Below, one piece after another: positions 54,761-62,452 of a stretch of 64,000 nucleotides of DNA (the first letter of the stretch is position 1; every line of letters starts with the position of its first letter). Below the pieces are notes generated by a model. The model searched no databases. It saw only the letters and a list, made by a program, of their open reading frames with translations, and was not told the origin of the DNA. This DNA is from Sphingorhabdus sp. SMR4y (lineage in GTDB: Bacteria; Pseudomonadota; Alphaproteobacteria; Sphingomonadales; Sphingomonadaceae), in contig NZ_CP022336.1 in the NCBI RefSeq assembly GCF_002218195.1, positions 3,219,001 through 3,283,000 on the forward strand, read 5' to 3'. The position numbers and the translations under genes were made by a program.

Positions 54761-56509
54761 TCAGACGGAAGCGGATCCCGCCGGTGTTTCCGTCTGGGAT
54801 GGTGAAATATCGATCCAGACAATCTGGTTGCGACCATTGTTCTTGGCGTCATAGAGGCGCCGGTCCGCGGTCGCCATCGTGCCGCGCAGTGAAGCGCGCC
54901 GGCCGATGGCCGCGACGCCGACCGAAAATGTGACCGGTTCCCGAATTTCCGGCACTTCCTCGTGCACCGTTCTGATCAGCATCTCGCAGATTTCGGTCAG
55001 CGCCTTGGCCGGATAGCTTTTGCGCTTCTGGCGACCGCTGTCCTTGATCAGCAGAGTGAATTCCTCGCCGCCGATCCGGGCCGCAAAATGTTCCGTGGCA
55101 TCCAGTTGCCGGCCGACAACCCGCAAGACTTCGTCGCCGATTTCATGGCCATAGCGGTCGTTGACCCGCTTGAAGAAATCAATGTCTATGATGGCAAGAT
55201 GGCTATAGCGATGCTCGCGCTGATTGCGCCGGAACTCGCGCTCGAAGGACCGGCGATTGTTCATCATGGTCAGCCCGTCGGTGTCGGCGAGCAATGTCAG
55301 TTCGACCTGTTTGCGCAGGGTATTTTCATGCCGCTGACGCAGGTGCCAGATGCGATTGGCGACGCCGAGGGCGAGGATGATGGTTTCCAGCACCAGCGCG
55401 AAATAGAGGCCGTAATCCAGTGCTGGCCAGCCGATATACAGGTCCATGCCGCGGGCCACCCGGTCCAGCCCGAACAGGACGATCGGAGTCCAGCCGGCAA
55501 TCTGGAACCAGATCGCCTTGCTGCCGCGGTGCAGCGCGTGGCCCATCGCGTAGAGAACGATGAAAAACGCGGGCAGGAAGGACGCATGATAATAGTTGCG
55601 GGCATCCATGTCATAACCGTCGTCTATCCTCAGGACGAAAGCGGTGACTATGACCGGCAATACGGAGGACGCGATGATCCCGGTGCGCAGCCATGGCGCA
55701 ATCTTCCCCTGTTCGACGAAGCGGACCAGGAAAAAACCGCTGGCGGCAACCGCGATGGCCAGAGTCCAGTAGTTGAGCAACATCTTGGTCAGCAGGCTGG
55801 TCGAGGGAAAGGCCAGGAACATCAGGCCGGACGAACTGAATGTATAGACCACCGTCGCGGCGATCATCGCGCTGTGCCAGAGCATGAAACTGTAGCGCAG
55901 GGCGGCATAGAAGAAGATATGATAGAAGAGCGGCATGATCGCCATGCCGCACAGGACGCCGAACATGATCGAGAGCGGCAGTTTCAGATCGTCCCACTTT
56001 TCTTTCGAGGCTAGCTGGATCAGTGACATGCTGCTCGCCACCACCGGGTTGTCTATCGCGAGATAGACTTGTGTGATCCGGTTGCGCAGGTCAGGATTTT
56101 CCGTGCCGGGGATCGCCAGTCCGTAGTGGCCCTTCGGACGCCAGCTGTCGATGACCTGCTGTTCGGACAAGCGTGAAGACAATATCGTGCCGTCGTCGAG
56201 AATCGCGTGGACCTGCATCTTGGTCAGGCCATTATTGTCGCCCTGAACCTCTATCGTACCGGCCGGCAGCGTGTCGGCATGAAACGGGATCTTGACCCAG
56301 ACTCGCGGCCCTTCGACAGCATATTTATTGTCGGAACAGTCAAAGGCCTTGCCCGATTTCAGCAGGGTCGCGGCGGTCACGTCCAGAGCGCTGCTTTGCG
56401 TGCACAGCCGGTCGGCCATTGGCACCTCGGCAAAGGCCGGGGACGAGAGGCATATAAAGGCCAGAAATGCGACAAATAAGCGCAAGACACGCTCCCTTCC
56501 CAAAATCAC
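54761..56509 (-). CDS. Membrane diguanylate cyclase (7TM-DISM + GGDEF)
   Basis: A 582-aa sensor-enzyme producing cyclic-di-GMP. A signal peptide (LFVAFLAFICLSSPAFA) and a periplasmic beta-sandwich-like 7TMR-DISM domain (25-165) precede about seven helices (168-385: IMFGVLCGMAIMPLFYHIFF onward). The GGDEF domain starts DTDGLTMMNNRRSFEREFRR, with the active site ARIGGEEFTLL (GGEEF) and DFFKRVNDRYGHEIGDEVL. The site is intact, so it should be active; an I-site is not obvious. Ligand unknown. Confidence 0.93.
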   Translation of the reverse strand: MILGRERVLRLFVAFLAFICLSSPAFAEVPMADRLCTQSSALDVTAATLLKSGKAFDCSDNKYAVEGPRVWVKIPFHADTLPAGTIEVQGDNNGLTKMQVHAILDDGTILSSRLSEQQVIDSWRPKGHYGLAIPGTENPDLRNRITQVYLAIDNPVVASSMSLIQLASKEKWDDLKLPLSIMFGVLCGMAIMPLFYHIFFYAALRYSFMLWHSAMIAATVVYTFSSSGLMFLAFPSTSLLTKMLLNYWTLAIAVAASGFFLVRFVEQGKIAPWLRTGIIASSVLPVIVTAFVLRIDDGYDMDARNYYHASFLPAFFIVLYAMGHALHRGSKAIWFQIAGWTPIVLFGLDRVARGMDLYIGWPALDYGLYFALVLETIILALGVANRIWHLRQRHENTLRKQVELTLLADTDGLTMMNNRRSFEREFRRNQREHRYSHLAIIDIDFFKRVNDRYGHEIGDEVLRVVGRQLDATEHFAARIGGEEFTLLIKDSGRQKRKSYPAKALTEICEMLIRTVHEEVPEIREPVTFSVGVAAIGRRASLRGTMATADRRLYDAKNNGRNQIVWIDISPSQTETPAGSASV

Positions 56510-56595
56510 TGCTGCAGAGGCCAGTCGATTAGGTTAAAACTCTTATTTTGCGGTTAAACATCGACACTATAAAATTTGCGGAGTAATTTGACGCC

Positions 56596-57318
56596 ATGCT
56601 AGAAATCATCCGAATAGCCGTATTGTCCGACAATTATGTCTGGCTGGTCCACGAGCCGGAATCGCAGGAGACGATGGTCGTCGACCCGGCGGTCGCCGAA
56701 CCGGTGCTGGCCGAGGCGGAAAAGCGCGGCTGGAAAATCACCCAGATCTGGAATACCCACTGGCACCCCGACCATACCGGCGGCAATGCCGCGATCAAGG
56801 AAGCCACCGGCTGCCGGATTACCGGCCCGGAAGCAGAGCAGGAGCGGATCCCGACCCTCGATGTGATGGTCAAGGAGGGCGATACGGTAAAATTGGGAGA
56901 GGTGACGGCCGATGTCATCGACGTTCCGGCCCACACCGCCGGCCATATCGCCTTTCACATTGCGTCGGAAAAAGTCGCCTTTGTCGGCGATACGCTATTC
57001 GCCATGGGCTGCGGACGCCTGTTCGAAGGCACGGCCGAGCAAATGTACGACAATATGCGCAAACTCGAAGCGCTGCCGGATGCGACCAAAATCTACTGCG
57101 CGCATGAATATACCCAGGCCAATGGCGAATATGCGCTGGTCGCCGAGCCCGACAATCTCGCGCTGAAAGAACGGATGGCCGAGGTGCTGACCTTGCGCGA
57201 GCGGGGCGAGGCGACGGTGCCGACGACGATCCGGCAGGAGCGTGCCACCAATCCGTTCATGCGGGCGGCCTCGGCAGCGGAGCTGGCCGCAAGGCGCACT
57301 GCCAAGGATAATTTCTGA
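56596..57318 (+). CDS. gloB: Hydroxyacylglutathione hydrolase (glyoxalase II)
   Basis: A 240-aa metallo-beta-lactamase-fold enzyme hydrolysing S-lactoylglutathione to lactate. The metal ligands are THWHPDHTGGN, DVPAHTAGHIAFH, VGDTLFAMGCG and YCAHEYTQANGEYAL. The C-terminal substrate domain (PTTIRQERATNPFMRA) is present. With gloA this gives a complete methylglyoxal detoxification route. Confidence 0.95.
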   Translation: MLEIIRIAVLSDNYVWLVHEPESQETMVVDPAVAEPVLAEAEKRGWKITQIWNTHWHPDHTGGNAAIKEATGCRITGPEAEQERIPTLDVMVKEGDTVKLGEVTADVIDVPAHTAGHIAFHIASEKVAFVGDTLFAMGCGRLFEGTAEQMYDNMRKLEALPDATKIYCAHEYTQANGEYALVAEPDNLALKERMAEVLTLRERGEATVPTTIRQERATNPFMRAASAAELAARRTAKDNF

Positions 57319-57399
57319 ATCCCCGACTGTTTCAGCCCCGGTTCAGCCGGAAGTCTGGTATAAAGCGCGTCGATGGGGATCGACAACAGGAGACGGATC

Positions 57400-57822
57400 A
57401 TGAAAAAACTGCTTTTAGCCATTCCTGCGGCGATGCTGCTTGCCGCGCCCGCGACCGGCGGGGAAAAGATCGAGCTCACCGACAAACAGCAGGCGAAGCT
57501 GGACAAATTTCTAGACGGGCGGAGCCCGCGCAAGGCGGAATCCTGCATCAACCGCAACGATCAGCGCAACATGACGGTGATCAGCGATGATATCCTGGTC
57601 TTCTCCTCCCGTCGCAATGCGAAAACCATCTACATCAACAAGCCGCCCGGTGGATGCCGGGGCGCGGACCGCTATATAATGTCTTACCGGCGCACCACCA
57701 GTTCGCTCTGTTCGGGAGAGATTATCCAGCTGATCGACAATATGAGCGGCGCCACCATGGGCAGCTGTACCTTTGGCGATTTTGTCCCTTATACCAAAGA
57801 TCTCTCGGTCGGTTCAAAATAG
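57400..57822 (+). CDS. Small exported Cys-containing protein, unknown
   Basis: From the ATG at 57400, preceded by AGGAGA, the product is 140 aa with a signal peptide (KLLLAIPAAMLLAAPATGG). The mature part has four Cys: AESCINRNDQRNMTVISDD, KPPGGCRGADRYIMSYRR, SSLCSGEIIQLIDNM and GATMGSCTFGDFVPYTK. They could form two disulfides in the periplasm. The arrangement is known from hypothetical proteins of sphingomonads but has no assigned function. Confidence 0.7.
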   Translation: MKKLLLAIPAAMLLAAPATGGEKIELTDKQQAKLDKFLDGRSPRKAESCINRNDQRNMTVISDDILVFSSRRNAKTIYINKPPGGCRGADRYIMSYRRTTSSLCSGEIIQLIDNMSGATMGSCTFGDFVPYTKDLSVGSK

Positions 57823-57970
57823 CCAGCCGCTGATTACCAAGGCCGTTTAAAGCCGGACGAGGGGATGCTCCTGCGGGTTTGTTCTGCCCCGCAATCCATC
57901 TCCTGCTCATCCGGCTGTGATCAGGCGGGCGTCCGTCCGCTACGCCGCACTTGCGGGGAAGGGGGCTGGC

Positions 57971-58228
57971 CTAGCTGTCTTCCTCGAACATATTGGCCGC
58001 ATTTTCGCCGGTGGCGGAGAGGCGCAGCGTGTTGCCCTCGGCTTCGGCTACCAGACCGATCGGCAGATAATGATGGGAGGCGCCTTTGCCGCCCTCGGTC
58101 TGCGGGCTGTCATGCTTGGTCAGCTTGATCCGCTCGCCGCTGTCGTCGAGATGGTCGACGGTGCCGACGTGCACGCCGTCCGCGCCGATGACTTCCATAT
58201 GTTCCTGAATCTGGCTTTTATCAAACAT
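57971..58228 (-). CDS. DUF2171 domain protein
   Basis: An 85-aa protein starting MFDKSQIQEHMEVIGADGVH, then VGTVDHLDDSGERIKLTKHD and GGKGASHHYLPIGLVAEAEGNTLRLSATGENA. This is the DUF2171 signature, a small SH3-like barrel related to PRC-barrels. Family members are frequent in sphingomonads and often stress-associated; function unknown. AAGGAGA stands before the ATG. Confidence 0.88.
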   Translation of the reverse strand: MFDKSQIQEHMEVIGADGVHVGTVDHLDDSGERIKLTKHDSPQTEGGKGASHHYLPIGLVAEAEGNTLRLSATGENAANMFEEDS

Positions 58229-58321
58229 CTGAATCTCCTTTGCTGTTGTGTTTCTGGTCAACCAACGTGCGGCGGACGATCCTGTTCCGGAATAAGCGGA
58301 AGAAGTAGCGGGAGAAAGGCG

Positions 58322-58636
58322 CTAGTCGCGGTCGAGCAGGTCGTCGGTCACTTCCATCAGCAGCAACGGTTTGTCGGCGGTATCGGCGATCGCGTCGATA
58401 AAGGCGGCGCGGGTGTCCGGGTCGTCATAGGCCATTTTCGCATCATAGGCCTTTTGCCAGGTCGCCTCGTCCGGCCATTCGGCAACGCCGATGAAGCGGC
58501 CCTCCCGGTCGCGGTGGAGGCGGGAGCCGAGGCTGCCATATTTCTCCCGGATCAGCCCGGTGCCGCGCCGCCAGGCGGTGCGGAACTGCTCCTCCTTGCC
58601 GGGATGGACTTTCCACCAATAGGCTGCAACGAACAT
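58322..58636 (-). CDS. Antibiotic biosynthesis monooxygenase-like (ABM fold) protein
   Basis: A 104-aa ferredoxin-like fold protein: MFVAAYWWKVHPGKEEQFRT, AWRRGTGLIREKYGSLGSRL, HRDREGRFIGVAEWPDEATW, with a helical C-terminus. The alternating strand-helix pattern and His/Arg-rich core fit ABM/EthD-like dimeric proteins, which may be oxygenases or haem-binding. No partner indicates the substrate. Confidence 0.75.
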   Translation of the reverse strand: MFVAAYWWKVHPGKEEQFRTAWRRGTGLIREKYGSLGSRLHRDREGRFIGVAEWPDEATWQKAYDAKMAYDDPDTRAAFIDAIADTADKPLLLMEVTDDLLDRD

Positions 58637-58665
58637 GGTCTCTTCTCCTCTGTGCTTGCCGGTTG

Positions 58666-59286
58666 CTAGCGGCAATATTGGTAGCCGCCGCGCCGGGCCT
58701 GGTCGAAATGCAGATGGTCGGCATGGGCCTTGTTATAATCCGGCGACAGGGTGGTTGCGAAAATATCGCAGGCGCCGTCGCGGACCGCCTTGAGAAAGCG
58801 CGATCGTTCGTCATCCGCGTCCCAGTGGCCGGCGACCGAGACGCTGCGCCCGTCGGCGAGGCGGAAGGCGGCGATGTCGATCGCATTGGCGGTCGCATGT
58901 TCGCTGAAATTGCCGCTCTCGCCGCCGCAAATCCGCCGGCAGCTGTAGCTGCCATAGGTGATGATCTGCGCGACCGTGGTGCCGAGATGTTCGCGGGCCG
59001 CGGCTTTGACGATCTGATTTTCCCACAGCACCAGACTGGCCGCCATCGGGCAGCTGGCCTTCGCGGCGGGGCTATAGGTGATGGATCGCGGCTGGTTCCG
59101 GGTCAGGGTGACGCCATTGGCATAGCCGCAATTCGGCCCGGCGCTGACCGGGGGCAGGGCGCTATAGCCTATCGAAGCGGCTTCGAGCAGGCCGTGGCAT
59201 TGCGGCGTATCGTCGGCGAGCGCATCGATCTTGCGGGTGGTAAACGGCCCGACCGGATCGGCCAGCGACAGCGGCGTCCAGGGCAT
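58666..59286 (-). CDS. Extensin-like C-terminal domain protein, N-terminus uncertain
   Basis: A 206-aa protein from the first ATG. The extensin-like domain (peptidase-fold, possibly D,D- or L,D-endopeptidase-like) shows VTLTRNQPRSITYSP, CPMAASLVLWENQIVKAAARE, YGSYSCRRICGGESGNFSEHATANAIDIAAF, and SPDYNKAHADHLHFDQARRG with the conserved His residues. In frame upstream lies a perfect membrane helix (FRIIFLIILLALLL) that family members carry as an N-terminal anchor, but no ATG, GTG or TTG lies between it and the preceding stop. So the true start is unclear (non-standard codon, or a start-site mutation). Confidence 0.82.
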   Translation of the reverse strand: MPWTPLSLADPVGPFTTRKIDALADDTPQCHGLLEAASIGYSALPPVSAGPNCGYANGVTLTRNQPRSITYSPAAKASCPMAASLVLWENQIVKAAAREHLGTTVAQIITYGSYSCRRICGGESGNFSEHATANAIDIAAFRLADGRSVSVAGHWDADDERSRFLKAVRDGACDIFATTLSPDYNKAHADHLHFDQARRGGYQYCR

Positions 59287-59474
59287 GCGGTGGTCGTGGC
59301 TGATCCATTCATAGCCGCGCAGGAGCAGCGCCAGAAGGATGATAAGAAAGATGATCCGGAAGGAGATGGTCGAAAATCCTGTTCAGGGCGCGCGGGTGTT
59401 GGGGATGTCCTGTTTAACCGTCGCGAGAGGAAAAAGTTCCCGTCTTGTGCTGCTTGCCGGGACCCTGCGCCCAT

Positions 59475-59604
59475 CGGACTCACACGAAGCCACGAAGCCG
59501 CAAAGCGATTATTCCCCTTCTCCCGTGAGGGAGAAGGATACGAAGCCTTGCCGCCGAAGCCTTGGCGAAGGCGGCTAAGCGCAGTTGGATGAGGGTGTTC
59601 CGCT
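59475..59604. repeat. REP-like intergenic element
   Basis: It centres on CCTTCTCCC-GTGA-GGGAGAAGG (59516-59537), perfect 9-bp arms, followed by CCGCC...GGCGG (59551-59573) and GCAGTTGGATGAGGGTG. This order is typical of a dispersed repeat family in sphingomonad chromosomes. Confidence 0.6.
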
Positions 59605-59854
59605 GATGGGGCGCTGTGCCATCGACGTCCGGCAGCCCTTTACCCTTCTTTCGAACGACCAGGAAAAGGCGCATTTTGTATGCCGCGACTGCATTGTACC
59701 AATATTTGGCAAATTACCCCACATCTTAAGGTGTCTTCTAGTCAGAGGAAATTTAAGGGATTGAAATGTAATGGACACTTTGTTGGCATGACATATGCAT
59801 GTTCAAGTTAGCTAACTAATGTAATCCAACTAACTTTATGGAGGACTCAAATTC

Positions 59855-59892
59855 ACGCCCCGGCAAATTACAATTTGCCGGGGCGTTCTATT
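59855..59892 (+). terminator. Perfect 14-bp hairpin, terminator-like
   Basis: ACGCCCCGGCAAAT pairs fully with ATTTGCCGGGGCGT around TACA, followed by a pyrimidine/T-rich TTCTATT. It sits 40 bp ahead of the AT-rich gene and ends no annotated gene, so it may terminate a small RNA transcribed from about 59750, or insulate the gene from read-through. Confidence 0.55.
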
Positions 59893-59931
59893 ATGTGGTT
59901 ATAGTACTGTTGAGCGAAACGGGATGGCCAC

Positions 59932-62376
59932 ATGCAAGCAAAATTTGAAATGAACGTTGGCTACGACAACCTAAAAAAAATTATCGAGCAATTTCCCGAC
60001 GACAGTTCTTATTGGAATGAAGCTCAGAATCGGTTCCAATTTGTGGATCGACTTTTGCTGGAATGCTTGGGTTGGGAACACCCGTATTTAGAAGTGGAAG
60101 TTACTGATGATGCGCACGGTAAGGCCGACTATATTCTCGGCAGCCCGGTAAAAGCGGTTCTCGAGGCAAAGCGAGAATCAAGAGACTTTCAGTTTCCTCC
60201 CATCAAAGATCATTCAAAAGCAAGAAGCATCAGGCCACTTGTCGATAAGTGCAGGGTACTCAAAGAAACGTGTGTGCAAGTGATTCAATATTGCGCACTT
60301 AATGGTGCACAACTAGCTATTGTCTGCAATGGCCCTCAATTAGTCGTTTTTCACTCCGCCATCCAATCTCGGTCGCCGCTTGACGGTGATTGCTTTGTTT
60401 TTGATGGGTTTAAACATTATCTCCAGCGTTTTACGTTGCTTTGGGATCTTCTTTCTCCCGAAGGGGTGCTTGAAAATCGGGCTTATCGTCAATTAGCGCT
60501 TGAACGAAACATGAGACTTCCGTCCAAAGCTTCAACTAATCTCGCGGATCCCTATGCTCACCGCTATCGTACGGATTTTCAGCAAAATTTAAGTTCTCTA
60601 GCATCTGTTTTACTCGAGGATATCGAGGGAAACCCTGACATCAAATCTGAGTTTTACGAAAATTGCTATGTAGATTTGGCTGCGAACAATCGCCACTTAT
60701 TGTTAAGCAAAAATATCATCGCGGCGCGTTATCGACGCGTAGCAGACGACAGTGATAACCCCGCATCAATGGTTGCCTCGGTTGAAGATGGCCGAATAAA
60801 AATTAATGATAAATTGGCATCTAACACAAGTAAGCATCGCCCAATTGTTGTAATTGGTGATGTTGGAGTTGGAAAAACGTCGTTCTTTGAGAATTTATTT
60901 GAAAAACTTAATGAAGATGACAAAAAAGAAACATGTTACATACACATAAATTTAGGTGAAGGTGCAACGTTGTCTGAGAACGTAAAATCGTTTATTCTAG
61001 ATGAAATTCCAAAGTTATTGAAGAAAAATTATTTGATCGATATAAATAATAACGATCTTGTAGAATCGGTCTATGAAGATGATTTTGCAGAGTATGACAA
61101 CAGTATTGAAGGCAGGTTGAAAGATATTGATGCAGTTGGCTACGAAAAAGGCAAAATAGCATTTCTCAAAGCAAAAATCGATAAATTGGATCAGCATTTA
61201 AAAGCTTCACTTACGTATATTGCAGACAAATTGGGTCGTCAGATAATGTTAGTTATCGATAATGCCGACCAAAGGGCGTTTGAGATTCAGCAAGAAGCTT
61301 TTTTAATCGCGCAAGAAATTGCGTCATATAGAACCGCGCTAGTGTTCGTTGCGCTTCGTCCGGCAACTTTTTATGAATCGAAGTTAAAAGGGGCGCTTTC
61401 CGGTTACCAGAATAGTATCTTGTCGATCTCCCCGCCTCCTGCGGACGAGGTAATCAAAAGGCGTCTGCAATTTTCGTTGAACGTCGCAGAAGGAAAAATC
61501 GCACCGATTGCACTCGAAGGGGTGCGGTTGAACGTTGGTAGCATCGCTTCCTTTTTGAGAGCAACTTTACGCTCCATTAAATCCAATAAAGAAATCCGCA
61601 CGTTTTTGACTAATATTACTGGAGGAAATACTAGGTTAGTTATTGAAATGATTACAAGTTTTTTTGGGAGTCCTAACGTAGAATCTGAGAGAATAGTTAG
61701 AATTGAAGACCAAACAGGTAACTACAAAGTTCCGTTACATGAGTTCACTAAGCACGCATTGCTAGGGGAATACGCCCACTTCAATCCAACCTCTTCGTAT
61801 GTAGCATGCAATATTTTTGATATTTTTGCTGGTAATCCAAGAGAACACTTTATCAGTTGTTTGATAATTGGCTACTTGGCATCGGGTCTTGGAATCAAGG
61901 ATAATGATGGATTCATAGGCGCTAAATCAATTATCGCTGAAATGTCTCGGCTGGGGTTCGACGAAGAAAGCACTAGAAAATCATTACAGAACTTGGCCGT
62001 AAAGCGGTTGATAGAAACTCCACATGCTCATTATCGCGAAATCCCTGTGGTATCCTCAGTTCTTCCTGATGAGTATTTTTTTCGAGCGACCTCAATAGGA
62101 ACCTACCACACTAGATTTTGGGCAGGTTCTTTTTCCTTTATAGATGCCGTTTCAATAGACACACCAATTTTTGATGAAGCGATTAGAAAAATAGTCTTTG
62201 AAGACATTAATTCCTTGGTGATAGTAGATCGCTATAATCGAGCCACGGCGTTTAAAAGTTATCTAGAAACAGTCTGGCAAGAAGCTGCATTTGATGTCAA
62301 TTACTATGACTTTATCTCAGTTCTAGATTCTCAACGGCATTCTTTTGCGTCTGTAGAGAGAGCGCTGGGACGTTAG
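59932..62376 (+). CDS. HsdR-like PD-(D/E)XK nuclease fused to a P-loop NTPase
   Basis: An 814-aa protein of unrecognised family. Residues 30-145 resemble the N-terminal nuclease of type I restriction R subunits: Asp66 in GKADYILG, Glu78 and Lys80 in VLEAKRES, and QVIQYCALNGAQLAIVCNGP with the Q-x-x-x-Y motif (Gln117, Tyr121 region). After a linker, about 300-520 is a P-loop NTPase: Walker A GDVGVGKT (309-316), Walker B IMLVIDNAD (Asp443), a sensor-like ALRPATF and an ISPPPADEVIKRRL segment as in AAA/STAND proteins. The C-terminal 290 residues look like winged-helix/helical sensor. No helicase motifs are seen. It is AT-rich against GC-rich neighbours, hence probably acquired. A stand-alone anti-phage effector is the best guess. 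Confidence 0.7.
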   Translation: MQAKFEMNVGYDNLKKIIEQFPDDSSYWNEAQNRFQFVDRLLLECLGWEHPYLEVEVTDDAHGKADYILGSPVKAVLEAKRESRDFQFPPIKDHSKARSIRPLVDKCRVLKETCVQVIQYCALNGAQLAIVCNGPQLVVFHSAIQSRSPLDGDCFVFDGFKHYLQRFTLLWDLLSPEGVLENRAYRQLALERNMRLPSKASTNLADPYAHRYRTDFQQNLSSLASVLLEDIEGNPDIKSEFYENCYVDLAANNRHLLLSKNIIAARYRRVADDSDNPASMVASVEDGRIKINDKLASNTSKHRPIVVIGDVGVGKTSFFENLFEKLNEDDKKETCYIHINLGEGATLSENVKSFILDEIPKLLKKNYLIDINNNDLVESVYEDDFAEYDNSIEGRLKDIDAVGYEKGKIAFLKAKIDKLDQHLKASLTYIADKLGRQIMLVIDNADQRAFEIQQEAFLIAQEIASYRTALVFVALRPATFYESKLKGALSGYQNSILSISPPPADEVIKRRLQFSLNVAEGKIAPIALEGVRLNVGSIASFLRATLRSIKSNKEIRTFLTNITGGNTRLVIEMITSFFGSPNVESERIVRIEDQTGNYKVPLHEFTKHALLGEYAHFNPTSSYVACNIFDIFAGNPREHFISCLIIGYLASGLGIKDNDGFIGAKSIIAEMSRLGFDEESTRKSLQNLAVKRLIETPHAHYREIPVVSSVLPDEYFFRATSIGTYHTRFWAGSFSFIDAVSIDTPIFDEAIRKIVFEDINSLVIVDRYNRATAFKSYLETVWQEAAFDVNYYDFISVLDSQRHSFASVERALGR

Positions 62377-62452
62377 TGTTCTAGCAAATATCGGTGCTGG
62401 TTTTTCTATCAAAGGTACAGTTCACCCAATTGACTTGACTCTCGCCACCCCA

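Larger units (their letters stand above)
59287..59931. other. 645-bp intergenic region upstream of the AT-rich gene
   Basis: From left to right: the in-frame anchor sequence of the extensin-like gene (to about 59390), a REP-like element (59475-59604), then from about 59660 a sharp switch to AT-rich DNA with no gene of size, containing GTTAGCTAAC near 59806 and a perfect 14-bp hairpin (59855-59886) before the ATG at 59932. Confidence 0.6.

Noticed and set aside
59838-59948. 36-codon frame across the hairpin before the nuclease-NTPase gene
   Set aside because: No ribosome site, passes through a perfect terminator-like hairpin and overlaps the next start out of frame.
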